A stretch of DNA of 64,000 bases from assembly GCF_964656455.1 (NCBI RefSeq), contig NC_135716.1, positions 79,894,484 through 79,958,483 on the forward strand, written 5' to 3'. The stretch's first letter is position 1. The number at the start of each line of letters is the position of its first letter. Positions 10,756-22,420 of the stretch are shown one piece after another. The stretch comes from Halichoerus grypus. Taxonomy: Eukaryota > Chordata > Mammalia > Carnivora > Phocidae. Below the pieces are notes generated by a model. The model was not told where the DNA came from and did no database searches. It saw only the letters and a program-made list of their open reading frames with translations. A program made the translations under genes and the position numbers.

Positions 10756-12060
10756 TGCCACATCCTCTCTATCCATCCGGTCACCAGTGATCTGGAGGTG
10801 TCCCTGGGTGGGAATCACAGAGACTGGGGCCCCAGGTGAGTTTATAGGCTCTTTTCTGGGTACTAATACTGATGAGCTGGAACAAGGCAGAAGAAGAGCA
10901 CCAAGATGGCATCCACGACCTACATTCCTTGAAAGGACCTTCATAGGCCCCTGAATGTGTGCCAGTCCTATGCCTGAGTCTGCTGTCTGTGCTCTGGGTG
11001 TGGTAGATATTTAAGAACTCTCTCCACTGGTTACAATCCTATGGGATCCCCAAGCTTAAACCCCATTGGCTGCCAGAGCCACACAAAGTAGTTGGAAAAT
11101 TTGGGGCACCAGACAGGGATATGAGCTCCTTCCTGGGTGACATCAATTTTTACAGTCCCCTGAGACCAGGACACAAACTTCCTTGTCCCCCAGAGTCAGG
11201 TGATCAAAAAGAAATCCCTCAGCAGCAGCTACAAAAATCAGGGCTCCTGACATGTGTAAAAGCTCCCTTCCAGGATATACTGGTGCTCTGGAGCATGGCA
11301 AAGGGGAAGTGCAGATGGTGTTGATGAGTTTCCATCTCCAGAGTGTTCTAGCAGGCTCCTGGATGTGTGTGTTAAATTAGATTCCTTCCCCTCAGGCCAA
11401 CCCTTTAATATAAACAGGTGATCCTTCTTCACTTTAAGTCTGGGCATAATTGGTTGCCTCTGAGCTGGGCCCTAGGCAGTTTGGTCTGTGCTGACAAGCC
11501 TTTTAAGAGCAATTACTCAGATTGCTGGGTTCTTGAGGGTCTTGGGACATAAGCCCTATTGGTTTTGAAGTTAGATGTTTTGGGGCTTGTCTTTCAAGGG
11601 TATGTCTTAAATGTTGGGACGCCCAATGTAAGTTCCAAACCCTTTTCTCCTCAGGAAGGAGCTCTGGGTTTTCAGTTACTTCCCAGATGTGGGACTTTGT
11701 GCCTGGAGTCAGGTTTGTGGCAATATTGCATCCTAGCCTCTCCTACTTTGATGTGCCTGATGTGTAGTTGCCAATTAGCCAGACTTCAGGATTTTTTAAG
11801 AGGAAATTGTTTCATATGTAGCTGTAGACTCAGTGTGTCTGTGGGAGGAAGTGAGTTTAGGATCTTCTTTTTTTTCCAAGATTTTATTTATTTGAGAGAG
11901 AGAACACGCATGGGGGGGAGCGGGCAGAGGGAGAAGCAGACTTCCTACTGAGCAGGGAGCCCTGGGCTTGATCCCAGGGCACTGGGAGAATGACCTGAGC
12001 TGAAGGTAGATGCTTAACCAACTGAGCCACCCAGGTGCCCCAAGTTTAGGATCTTCTTAT
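10756..12060. repeat. Probable interspersed repeat of unknown class, split by a SINE
   Basis: This GC-richer segment differs from its neighbours and reads like a multicopy mammalian repeat. The part near 11,500-11,870 (agcaattactcagattgctg; gtgtctgtgggaggaagtga) ends in a phrase of the gccaccttgaactgg type at 12,062-12,080. I suspect the 5' region of an old L1 or an LTR element, but cannot name it. Its open frames (11,121-11,324 and 11,559-11,951) have no recognised domain, and the second runs into the SINE. Confidence 0.4.
11870..12042 (-). mobile_element. Carnivore SINE
   Basis: The minus-strand head is ggggcacctgggtggctcag, with the usual ggtcattctccc and tail regions. Perfect 16-base target-site duplications, agtttaggatcttctt, lie at 11,854-11,869 and 12,043-12,058. 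It splits the unclassified repeat around it, so it is younger than that repeat. Confidence 0.95.
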
Positions 12061-12069
12061 GTCACCACC

Positions 12070-12165
12070 TTGAACTGGAGTCTCCAGAAGCTCTTTAGTT
12101 TAATTTAGTCCCACCTGTTTACTTTCTTTTTTGCTGTCTGTGCTTTTGGAGAATTATTCTATGAA
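12070..12165 (-). mobile_element. Short antisense L1 ORF2 fragment
   Basis: The words agaagctctttagtttaatt and tagtcccacctgtttac (12,086-12,125) are the antisense of the L1 ORF2 segment around WDYIKLKSFC. Only about 90 bases are recognisable. Confidence 0.45.
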
Positions 12166-12479
12166 TAATATCTTAAAACATGCTACCTTAGATTAATATC
12201 CAACTTAATTTCAGAAGCATACAAAATCTTTAGTCTACTATAGCTGTTTCCACTCCCTCTTTGATGGTATTATTGTCATACAAATGTCAACTTAAGGCAC
12301 CACAAGCCCATTAACACAGTTTTATAATTATTGCTTTATGCATTTATCTTTTAAATTGGACAAGTGAAGTCTTATCAAAACAGAACAAAAATTTATTCTG
12401 TTATATTAACCTAGTTACCCATGCTAGTGTTCTTTATTTCTTCATGTGAACTTGAGTTACATTCTATTGTTCTTTCCTT

Positions 12480-13470
12480 TCAGCTTGACTCTTGTTAGTA
12501 TTTTTGTAGACCAGATCTGCTAGCTCCAGATTCTTTTTATTTCCCCCCTTGGAATGTTTTAATGTATCCTTCATTTTTGAAGGATACTTTTGCTGGTTGA
12601 AAATTCTTGATTGACAAATATTTTTTTTTTAGCACTTCAATCAATGTTTTCTTGTCTCCATCATTTTTGATGAGAAATACCTGTTAATCTTACTGAGAAC
12701 AACTTGTCTGTGATAAGTCACTTTTTTCCTACTACATTTATTATTTTCTGTTTTTGTCTTTCAAATTTTGACTAATGTGTCTAGGTTGAATCTCTTTGAG
12801 ATTATCATTTTTGTAATTTATTGTGTTTCTTGGCTGTGTAATGTTTTGGTCAGTTCTGGGAAGTTTCAAATCATTGTTCCTTGAAATATGTTCTGCCCTT
12901 TTCTGTCACTTTTTCCCTTCTAGGACTCTGATATGTATGTTTGTACATATGATGATGTCCCACTTTTCTTTAAGGCTCTATTCATTTTCTTTATTCTTTT
13001 TTTTTCTACCTCAGTATGAATAATTCTACTAGACTCATCTTAAAGTTCACTGATTCTTTCTTCTGTTTACTTTCATCTGCTATTGAACACTTGTAGTAAT
13101 TTTTTTTCATTTCAGTTATTATAATTTTCAACTCCAGAAAATTATTTTGTTCTTTTTCATAATTTATAGCTCTTTATTGTTAGTCTCTATTTTCTGAGAC
13201 ATTTCTCTAATACTTTTATTTAGTGTTTCATATATAATTTCTTTTAGTATTTCAACAGAATTATAATAGCTGATATAAAGTTTTGTCCAGTAATTATAAC
13301 ACCAGTTTCCTCAAGGATAGTTTCTATTGGCTGTTCTTTTTCTGTGCACAGGCAAAATTTTCCTATTTTTTTGCATGTGTTTAATTTTTCTTAAAAGGTG
13401 GGCATTTTAAATGATACATTGTGACAATTGTAAAAATCAGATCCCCTTCATTCCTGGTGATTATAGTTGT
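12480..13470 (-). mobile_element. Old LINE-1 ORF1 region, antisense
   Basis: On the minus strand this follows the layout of an old mammalian L1 ORF1. The segment at about 12,560-12,700 corresponds to the C-terminal part (a disrupted TYKGS..RLTADF / NQEFSTSK-like stretch). The segment at 12,760-13,270 corresponds to the coiled-coil region with glutamate-, lysine- and isoleucine-rich codons. No frame is open over more than a short distance. The assignment rests on word-level similarity, not an alignment. Confidence 0.6.
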
Positions 13471-14440
13471 TTCTGTCTCATTTAATGAAATTTTGTAATT
13501 TTTCTATCTTTTACTATGTACTGACTCTGAAGCCTGCTCAGTTAGCTTACAAGTCAACTAATGATTTGAATGCCATCAACCAGTAAGTCCCTCACCCTTC
13601 ATCAAGGGGCTCTGTGTGTCTATTGGGTCATACCTTCAACACTAGCAGTTTACAGTGTTTCCTGGGCATTAACTTCCTCCTTTGACAGAACCTTAAGGTC
13701 ACAAACTAGTGAGAGATTAAAGCCTTCTTAGGTATTTCCAGTGCATGCAGATGACCTTGCATGTATGTAGGGCATTCTAGATCCCCAAGAATGTGTCAGA
13801 AACAAAGCTTCTTATGTGTATCTCATCTCATTTCCCATATATTTTTTAAAAATCTTTTATCCTGCCTCTTGTGTCATCCAACTGGTAGCCTCACCTTAGG
13901 AAGCGGTGATATTAAGCATTGCCACTTACCATTTTCAACAAACACCCTGGATATAAAACTCTCTTGATGAGTAAATTTTGAGTTAGGTGAAATACAGATA
14001 AGCCCTATGAATGAGACTTTTTGGGGGAACTCTTATACAGATCAAATAGATCGAATTTTCAGGTTTCAGGTTTTCAGGTGTTTTTTTAGGAGCTATTATG
14101 AACCTATCCCCTTCCAATGACTGCCAGGCTGCTGCTTTTCACATTTCCATGGTTCTGAGGAAGCTGGTTTTCAAGACTACTGTAGACTGAGGAGAGAGAG
14201 GGTTGTAATAGAACAAGTTAAAGCGCTACAAAGTGCTTGGTACACTGTACCAAGATTTAACTGTTCTTGAATTTATGCTTCTCAGATGATTGCAAGCTTT
14301 TGGTTAATTTCTGAGGTTCTGAGAATGTTGATTTTGACAATTTTGGTCAGTGTTCTTCTTGTTTTTAGTGAGGAATGCATTTTGGATGTCTTTACTCTCC
14401 CACTCTACTAGCACTTCCCTTTAGAGGGTAAATTTTTCTT
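13471..14440 (-). mobile_element. Possible 5' region of the same old L1, antisense
   Basis: Continues directly from the ORF1-like part with the style of an old L1 5' UTR (for example ttaaagccttcttaggtatt at 13,718-13,737), but no motif is decisive. No gene is visible. Confidence 0.35.
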
Positions 14441-15540
14441 ATCAATATCATAACTATATACAATTTTCTTTATTTGCTGATACACTGACAAAAGGAGCTC
14501 AATGTGTCCAGGCAGCATTTATAATTTCGACTTAAGTAGAAATCATACTGCTCCCTGATCATCATATTCTCTACCAGAAACCAGAATTTCCAACCTGACA
14601 GAATCTAGTTATAGAGATGGGAAACACAAAATTGATATTTGACTGATAAGGAGAGTGACCAATACTACATCCATGCCTTGGCTATTAGACCCATATATTC
14701 TAGATTAGAGACATAACACTATACATTGGCCATTAGCTCATATGCCATATCCTGGGAAAACACTCCATCCTGGGATGGTGTTTATATTTCCTTGCCTCAT
14801 GACACTGGTTTTATGTGACTTTTTTGGTCAATTAAATCTGTGGATGAGATAAGAGCCAAGAATTGAAATTTTCTTATGAAGTGATATTTTTTATTTTTGT
14901 GGCTCTGTCATTATTGTGTGAAAATTATTAGCTAGCTGTACCACAAGTTCAAGGAGTAAAAAATATGAGAAAACTGGTACAAACCTACAACCCCCATTTT
15001 TGGCTTATGTAAATATATCATACCACTTCTGAATCAAGACACCGAATCTCATTCCCTCTATCAGCTAGTGTTATGGAACCAATGGAGCTATGAACAGCAT
15101 ATTTTGAAAATATATCAGAGGAAACATGGTACTCTGGATATACATAGGCCTAATACCAATATTCCTATTAGATCATATGATTGATGTCACTGCACATACC
15201 TAATTTTATGAATCACTGGAACAGGTAATATCCAGCTCATGATATTCTCTTCATTTATCAAAGTCATATTTCAGTCTTTACTAGTTCCAGTAGCATGGCA
15301 GCTGCTGATTTTGAAAGAGCTAATAGTTCCAATGGCTCTAGAATTCTCTAATTTTTCTGTCAGGGCTTGTCAGAGACTCCATAAAGCATCATTATTCATC
15401 AAAGATAAATTTCTAGATTTACCTCTGGATTCTTTGTCAAATGAATTGCAGCCCAAAAATTGCAGCCTAGAACTGCTGTGGGGCCCAGTCTTCCTCTGAG
15501 CTCCTCCTATAATTTGGATCTTTTTATATCTCCTGACAAA
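14441..15540. other. No gene seen; unclassified sequence
   Basis: The open frame at 15,239-15,499 has no recognisable domain. Parts may be eroded retroviral sequence, but I see no motif that supports it. Confidence 0.4.
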
Positions 15541-15553
15541 TGGATCATGTTTC

Positions 15554-15772
15554 TTTTTTTTTTAAAGAAATGTTTCTTTTTTTAAAGATTTTATTTAGTT
15601 ATTTGACAGAGAGAGAGAGACAGTGGGAAAGGGAACATAAGCAGGGGGAGTGGGAGAGGGAGAAGCAGGTTTCCCACTGAGCGGGGAGCCTGATGCAGGG
15701 CTGGATCCCAGGACCCTGGGATCATGACTTGAGCCAAAGGCAGACACAACGACTGAGCCATCCATGCGGCCC
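15554..15772 (-). mobile_element. Carnivore SINE
   Basis: The minus-strand head is slightly eroded (gggccgcatggatggctcag). The body has gggatccagccctgcatcag. The tail on the plus strand is ttttaaagattttatttag preceded by a further T/A tract. Perfect 13-base target-site duplications, tggatcatgtttc, lie at 15,541-15,553 and 15,773-15,785. Confidence 0.93.
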
Positions 15773-15785
15773 TGGATCATGTTTC

Positions 15786-16029
15786 AAAATATGTTGGATG
15801 CTGCCTCTAATTTCCAAAGAGGCCCTCTTAAATACTTAGGATTTTTCATAGAGGTAGGGAATGTCAGGTACAACTAGTTGTCCTTTATCTTATAGCAGAG
15901 TTTAGCAAGTTTTTTTGTTAAGGACCACATAGTAAATATTTTAGAATTGTAGGCTATATGTTCTCTGACACAACTATTCAACTTTGCTGTTAGAGCTTGA
16001 AAATAGCTATAGAGAATATGTTAATGGAT
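15786..16029. other. No gene seen
   Basis: Short unique stretch between a SINE and an antisense L1. Confidence 0.4.
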
Positions 16030-17795
16030 GAGCAATGCAATTGCTGTATCGAAGGATGGTTCTATTTTTAACTATTTGAGGAACCTCCATACTGTTTTCC
16101 ATAGTAGCTGCACCAGTTTGTACTGCCACCAACAGTGTAACAGGGTTTCCTTTTCTCTGCATCCTCACCAAAACATGTTTCCTGTGTTGTTAATTTTAGC
16201 CATTCTGACAGGTGTGAGTGATATCTCATTGTAGTTTTGATTTGTATTTTCATGATGATGAGTGATGTTGAGCATCTTTTCACGTGTCTGTTGGCCATCT
16301 GTAGGTCTTCTTTGGAGAAATGTCTGTTCATATCCTCTGCCCATTTTTAATTGGATTATTTGTTTTTAGTGTGTGTTAAGTTCTATAAGTTCTTTATGTA
16401 TTTTGGATACTAATGCTTTATCAGACATGTAATTTGCAAATATCTTCTCCCATTGAGTAGGTTTTATTTTAGTTTTCTTGATTGTTTCCTTCACTGTGCA
16501 GAAAGAATTTTGATTTAGTCCCAATAGTTTATTTTTCCTTTTGTTTCCCTTACTTTAGGAGACATATTTAGTAAGAAGTTGCTATGGCTGATGTTAAAGA
16601 GGTTACTGCCTGTGTTCTCTAGGATTTTAATGGTTTCCTGTCTCACATTTAGATCTTTAATCCATTTTGAATTTATTTTTGTGTATGGTGTAAGAAAGTG
16701 GTCCAGTTTCATTCATCTGCATGTTGCTGTCCAATTTTCCCAACACTAATTGTTGAAGGGACTGTCTTTTTCCCACTGGATATTCTTTCCTGCTTTGTTG
16801 AAGATTAGTTGACCATATAGTTGTGAGTTCATTTCTGGGCTTTCTATTCTTACTACAGCTTTGTAATATAACTTGAAGTCTGTAATTGTGATGCCTCCAG
16901 CTTTGCTTTTCTTTTTCAAGATTGTTTTGGTTATTTGGGGTCTTTCATGGTTCCATACAAATTTTAGGGTTGTTTGTTCTAGCTCTGTAAAAAATGCTCT
17001 TGATATTTTGATAAAGATTGTATTAAGTATGTAGATTGTTTTGGGGCACCTGGGTAGCTCAGTCAGTTAAACATCCGCCTTCAGCTCAGGTCATGATCCT
17101 GGAGTCCTGGGATTGAGCCCTGCATTGGGCTCCCTGCTCAGTGGGGAGTCTGCTTCTCCCTCTCCCTCTGCCCCCCAACTGGTTCTCTCTCTCTCAAAAT
17201 AAATAAATAAAATCTTTAAAAAAATAAATAAATATGGAGATTGCTTTGGGTAATATATACATTTTAATAATATTTGTTCTTCCAACCCATGTGCATGGAA
17301 AGTTTTTCCATTTCTTTGTGTCATTTTCAATTTCTTTCAACAGTGTTTTATAGCTTTCAGAGTACAAGTCTTTCACCTCTTTGGTTAGGTTTATTCTTAG
17401 GTGTCTTATGGGTTTTGGTGCAATTGTAAATGGGATTAAATCCTTGATTTTTCTTTCTACTGCTTCATTATTGGTATATAGAAATGCAACAGATTTATAT
17501 ACATTCATTTTGTATCCTGTGACATTACTGAATTCATATATCAGTTCTAGCAATTTTTTGGTTGAGTCTTTTGGGTTTTCTATATATTGTATCACGTCAT
17601 TTGCAAATAATGAAAGTTTGACTTTTTTGCTGATTTGGATTCATTTTATTTCCTTATCTTGTCTGATTGTTGTGGCTAGGACTTCCAATACTATGTTAAA
17701 TAACAGTGGTGAGAGTGGACATCCCTGTCTTGTTTCTGACCTTAAGGGAAAAGCTCTCAGTTTTTCCCCACAGAGGATAATATTAACTATGGGTG
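16030..17795 (-). mobile_element. LINE-1 ORF2 (RT to C-terminus), antisense, nonfunctional
   Basis: Minus-strand translation gives the ORF2 C-terminus ([21 protein letters not shown] near 16,331), then [20 protein letters not shown] (16,653-16,712), and further 5' the RT region with [11 protein letters not shown] (about 17,560-17,595). The RT active-site box is FAND at 17,596-17,607, so the first aspartate of the usual FADD is asparagine. The frame is broken at several points and a SINE is inserted at 17,042-17,232. The copy lacks the 3' UTR and begins abruptly at 16,030, suggesting truncation at both ends. Confidence 0.9.
17042..17232 (+). mobile_element. Carnivore SINE inside the antisense L1
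   Basis: Head ggggcacctgggtagctcag, body gatcctggagtcctgggatt, and a tail of (AAAT)n and AATCTTTAAA. Target-site duplications tatgtagattgtttt (17,027-17,041) and tatggagattgcttt (17,233-17,247) differ at two positions. The insertion interrupts L1 coding sequence. Confidence 0.92.
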
Positions 17796-18275
17796 AATCT
17801 TAGAAACTTTAAAATTTGTGTTCCATCTCTCACCTTTGCATCTGAAGTCACTATAAGATAGTGACTCAAGGGCTCAAGTCTAAATCTAAAGTGCTCTAGA
17901 ATTACCTTTGATCTTGTATACTGATTATTTAATATTGCTTCTTATTTAGCTCCTTAGTTAGCTCCTACCTTAGAAATGAATTTCATTTACTTGATGCCTT
18001 TTTATTTTCCCATACTCTATGCCCCCATGTCAGATCAATGTTTTGACTCCTTCTAACATACCCTATTCCTTTAAGTCTATAATCTTTCTTTCCTATCCAC
18101 TTCCTCCATTCTTATTCTTCTCAAAAAAAAGGTTTCAGCTTGACCTATCCTCTTATGTACTACTCACTTCTGCTGCAAGTTCTATGTGCTGCCTCACTAC
18201 CTTAAAACAGCCCTCTACCGATATGAGCCCTAGGAAAGTTAAGAATAAAGAGACACTGAAGATTAAAAAGTTAAC
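17796..18275. other. No gene seen; unique sequence
   Basis: The open frame at 18,019-18,369 runs into SINE sequence and has no recognised domain. Confidence 0.45.
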
Positions 18276-18471
18276 TTTTAAAGATTTTATTTATTTATTT
18301 GAGAGAGACAGCACAAGCGGGGCGAGGGGCAGTGGGAGAGGGAGAGAGAATCTCAAGCAGACCCCATAGTGAACATGGAGTCCTATGCAGGGCTCAATCT
18401 CACAACTCTGAGATCATAAACTGAGCCAAAATCAAGAGTCTGATGCTTAACTGACTGAGCCACCCAGGTGT
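18276..18471 (-). mobile_element. Carnivore SINE, older copy
   Basis: Minus-strand body with the ctgggtggctcagtcagtta block, ggttttgatctcagttt variant and A-rich tail. The head is shortened (ccacccaggtg, then tagcagtaaac). I found no target-site duplication. Confidence 0.85.
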
Positions 18472-18549
18472 AGCAGTAAACTCCGTCTTTTACCAAATGG
18501 GGAAATGTACCAGAAAAATCCATTGACTAATGCAAGATCTAAATGAAAA

Positions 18550-18743
18550 AAATTTTTTTTTTTTTTTTATTTATGTGAGAGAGAGAGAATGAGAGAGAGC
18601 AAGCACATGAGAGGGCGGAGGGTCAGAGGGAGAAGCAGACTCCCTGCCGAGCAGGGAGCCCGATGCGGGACTCGATCCAGGGACTCCAGGATCATGACCT
18701 GAGCCGAAGGCAGTCGCTTAACCAACCGAGCCATCCAGGCGCC
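18550..18743 (-). mobile_element. Carnivore SINE, young subfamily
   Basis: Target-site duplications ctaaatgaaaa lie at 18,539-18,549 and 18,744-18,754. Its body (about 18,634-18,725) is identical over roughly 90 bases to the SINE at 23,139-23,335, sharing the diagnostic words gatgcgggactcgatccagg and gactccaggatcatgacc. This suggests one young source. Confidence 0.93.
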
Positions 18744-18754
18744 CTAAATGAAAA

Positions 18755-20093
18755 TTAATAGAACACAGTTTTTGCCAAGCACCTCATGTCTTAATATGCA
18801 TTTTTTAAATTGCAATATTCCATAATTTTGTGCCATAGTCTGCCCTTAATGATTTGTCTGAACTTAATGTCTTGATCTTTTTCAGTACTACTCCAATGCA
18901 GTTTTGTATCTGCTTTTATTTTTGGCAGTATACAAACTAGATATTAATGCAGCTTTTCAGCTTGAACATTTTCTGCCAGTAATTTTTAAAATATTGAAAA
19001 CAGCTAAAATAGGGGTCATGTTCAATGCTTTTATAAAATATTTGGAGTTTTACAACACAAACAAAGTAAACAGCAAAAACTTGAAGATTATTAATTGCTA
19101 ATGCCAAGCAAATATTCCCAGGAATTTTGCCAGTGGTACTTATTTATATGTTTTACATATACATTTTTAAACATGAATATTTTTAAATAAGTGATTACAT
19201 AAACATAATACAGAAACTGCATGAGGCACTATTTATATTGCGGTCTATAAAAGTGCCACCCCTACAGTGTGTAACAGGTATACTGATAAAATATAATTAT
19301 TCCAAGGTTCATTACCAAAGATAAAGTATTTATTTGGAAACTATTTGGAGAATTCTAAACAAACCAATTACAATGAAATGTATTAATTAAAGTAAAATTT
19401 AAAAACCCAGCTTTTTACCACATGTTCTCTTTCCCCTCTGGATGTTGAATCTGGACAGTGATACTACAAATCCTTTTGGCTTCCAGACTAGGGGAGGAGG
19501 ACAGTGCCTGGAGAAGGGAAGAGATGACATAACCTGACAAAGAAGGCAGGTGGCTTGTCCATAAGGAACAAAATCTGAACTTCCTTGGCTTCTTACCAGT
19601 ATTTTGTGAACTTGAACATGCTCATCAGGCAGAGATGTTTTATTTAATTAGATGACAAAGCAGTTTTGGTCTTACTTCTTATGCAGTCAAATGGTTCATA
19701 CTCTTGTCTGGAAGCAAAGAAAGAGTAGCTAAAGCAATACTGAACAATATTCATTATCCTAATTTTCAGCCTTGGAATCTCTGAAGATTGTACATTCAGG
19801 AAAACCTTTTTTTTTTTAATAATATGTGTGTAAACTGTACTGTGTCTGAGAATTAGCAACTATACTCAGAATGGTATATGTGGAATGTGCAAAGAGTTAC
19901 CTGCTCAAAGCCAGAGAAGTGACATGTCCCTCTCTCACAGTGATAGACCATAGTGTGACCTTGTTTGGAATGTCAAAGCTCACTTTCCACTGTCCTGTTC
20001 CAGGGAATTTTGGAAATGTGTTGTTGCAGAATACCAAATGCTGTGGTTTTCCTATCCAGACAGAGTGATTGAATATATAATAGTTACAAGGAA
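18755..20093. other. No gene seen; unique sequence
   Basis: AT-rich sequence with short open frames only (for example 18,904-19,101 and 19,871-20,068) without domains. A T run lies at 19,808-19,818. Confidence 0.5.
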
Positions 20094-20106
20094 TTAGAAG
20101 AAGGGG

Positions 20107-20320
20107 GTCACCTGGGTTGCTCAGTCAGTTAAGCGTCTACCTTCAGCTCAGGTTGTGATCCCTGGGTCCTGGGATAGAGTCTGCATCTTCCCCATTGGGC
20201 TCCTTGCTCAGCGGGGAACCTGCTTCTCCCTCTGCCTGCATCTACTTCTGCCTGCCACTCCCCCTGCTTGTGTTCTCTCTCTCTCTCTGACAAATAAATA
20301 AATAAAATCTTTAAAAAAAA
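20107..20320 (+). mobile_element. Carnivore SINE
   Basis: Head gtcacctgggttgctcagtc, body tgatccctgggtcctgggat, a tail of (CT)n and (AAAT)n then AATCTTTAAA. Target-site duplications ttagaagaagggg (20,094-20,106) and ttaaaagaagggg (20,321-20,333) differ by one base. Confidence 0.92.
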
Positions 20321-20586
20321 TTAAAAGAAGGGGCAGGTTGAAGGATATCTTCTCTCAGAGGAGGAGGAAGAAAGGCAAGTCTCCAAATGAGAACAAAATT
20401 TTAAATTTGAAGACAACATGGTAAGATCTTATATGAAGGCTTTAACCATTTTTCCCCTTTTGCACTGGACTATGGGAATATTTATGATTAAAATTCAGTT
20501 TTTAGCTTGATTTGTTTTAATTTTCTTTATTTTAGTTTTGTTCAGTTCATGTATCTTGATTTTCTCTGAACTACAAGTGAGCATTT

Positions 20587-20938
20587 TTTTATTATGTTAT
20601 GTTAATCATCATACATTACATCATTAGTTTTTGATGTAGCGTTCCATGATTCATTGTTGGTGTATAACACCCAGTGCTCCATTCAGGACGTGCCCTCTTT
20701 AATACCCATCACCAGGCTAACCCATCCCCCCACCCCCCTCCCCTCTAGAATGCTCAGTTTGTTTTTCAGAGTCCATAGTCTCTCATGGTTTGTCTCCCCC
20801 TCCGATTCCCCCCCCTTCATTCTTCCCCTCCTGCTATCTTCTTTTTTTTTTTAAACATATAATGTATTGTTTGTTTCAGAGGTACAGGTCTGTGATTCAA
20901 CAGTCTTACACAATTCGCAGCACTCACCATAGCACATT
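20587..20938 (-). mobile_element. 5'-truncated carnivore L1, 3' UTR only
   Basis: On the minus strand this is the L1 3' UTR ending in the standard terminus (plus-strand reading attatgttatgttaatcatc at 20,590-20,609). Perfect 14-base target-site duplications, acaagtgagcattt, lie at 20,573-20,586 and 20,939-20,952. The C-rich run on the plus strand reflects the G-rich tract of the L1 3' UTR. Confidence 0.93.
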
Positions 20939-21059
20939 ACAAGTGAGCATTTATGTTAATGGTGGTGAGAAAATAAAGGAAAAAAAAAATAGGTATGGTT
21001 TTCTGTGTTACCTTTAAATGGAAAGCATAATGTAGTTAACTGAGTATGTTCCAAGCACA

Positions 21060-21368
21060 AGTGACTACTAAGGTATTCATCTCCATCTTTCTGGAAAAGT
21101 TTAACTTTTTCTTCAAACTTAACTCATATATTATCTCATCTATCAAATTTTTACCAACCCCTCCTGTCTAGTATTATTTTTTTCTTTGTGATTACATTTT
21201 ATTTTACATATAGCATCCTTGATACCAAGATATATTGCACATATGTTTCTTTTCTTGGCTAGATGTATCCTCTACTCCTGGAGTTATTCCAGATGTGTCT
21301 TCAGCATTTAACACAGGGCATTGCATATAGAATATGCTCAATACTTGTTGAGTGATAATGGTTGAACA
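21060..21368 (+). mobile_element. LINE-2 fossil, 3' end
   Basis: Ends with the L2-like signature acagggcattgcatatagaa then tatgctcaatacttgttgag at about 21,313-21,352, the form of the old L2 terminus that reads like a tracking of gcacatagtaggtgctcaat. Upstream words fit the L2 3' UTR only loosely. Confidence 0.6.
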
Positions 21369-21394
21369 TGACTATTGGAAAGAATCTGTAATAG

Positions 21395-21455
21395 AAATGG
21401 AAAGGAAGAGTGAAAGAAGAAGGAAGGGAGGAAGATGGGAGGAAGGAAGGGCTGT
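21395..21455. repeat. GGAA-rich purine tract
   Basis: An imperfect (GGAA)n/(GAAG)n run of about 60 bases. Confidence 0.75.
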
Positions 21456-21955
21456 TTGTGAAAGAAGCATGAACTTGCCTACTCTAATATATATAAATCC
21501 ACCTTTTGACAAATATTTATGAAAAGTATATTTTATCACTTGCTGTGTGCAAGTACCAGTCTAGGAGTGTCATTGAGCTCAATGTGGAAGGTGTCTATGA
21601 AACTCTGGTATATCCACATACATTGATTGTCATAGCTCTTTCCAAATTATACTTGAGAACAGGTCTATTAGTACTCATTTTTGGAAGTAGTAGTAGTAGA
21701 ATGTTCAAAATCCACATACTAAATTTTCTCAGCTGGTTAGAAAAGAGTTATGGAGTCAAAATGATTCGCATACATTTAAAAATCTGATTCTCAAAAGGAC
21801 TTAAAGCAGAAGTTAGAAATAAGCAGTCTTTGATTTATTACTACTGCTCTAAGTTCAGTTCCTAAGTTGAAACAAGATCTAACTATCTCCCAATGTCTTC
21901 TCTCTTCTGGTTCTTTTCTTATATTGAGTCCCACTTGATAAAATTATTGTTTGTT

Positions 21956-22097
21956 GATGGGTATTAAAGAGGGCACATACTGACTGGAGCACTGGGTGTT
22001 ATATGCAAACAATGAATCATGGAACACTACATCAAAAACTAATGATGTAATGTATGGTGATTAACATGACATAATAAAATTAAAAAATAAAAAAATA
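21956..22097 (+). mobile_element. Very short 5'-truncated carnivore L1
   Basis: About 140 bases of L1 3' end (gatgggtattaaagagggca ... atgatgtaatgtatggtg) with an A-rich tail. Target-site duplications tattgtttgtt lie at 21,945-21,955 and 22,098-22,108. Confidence 0.9.
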
Positions 22098-22108
22098 TAT
22101 TGTTTGTT

Positions 22109-22420
22109 TGCAATAAAATCAACTTGATATGTTGGGGAAAATGTGGCCTTAAAGAAATATTCATCAACTCGAAAAAGTAACTTGGATGCCATTGTTGCTT
22201 TGCCCAGATCTTCCTTGTCAACAGATGCTTCCCTCCCCCAGATGCTTTAAGTATTGCCTGATAATGGCTCACAGTTGCCTTTTCTCCAGAGCAATGCCAT
22301 CCTTCAAAGAGGAGATGCCTAACACAAGAGTATGCACTGGCACTTTCCATATTGGAGTGACTAGGACCAAAGATTGACTGAAAAACTGGTGTATAATTCC
22401 AGCCCCTTACCTCAAGGAGA
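22109..22420. other. No gene seen; possible 5' region of old L1
   Basis: A 160-codon minus-strand open frame (22,039-22,521) is the longest in this area. It starts within the old L1 and ends inside the short L1 tail and shows no domain. I take it as chance. Confidence 0.4.

Noticed and set aside
10443..10944. Two overlapping minus-strand open frames over 100 codons
   Set aside because: They are made by the GATA microsatellite (Ser/Ile/Tyr repeats) and its flanks.
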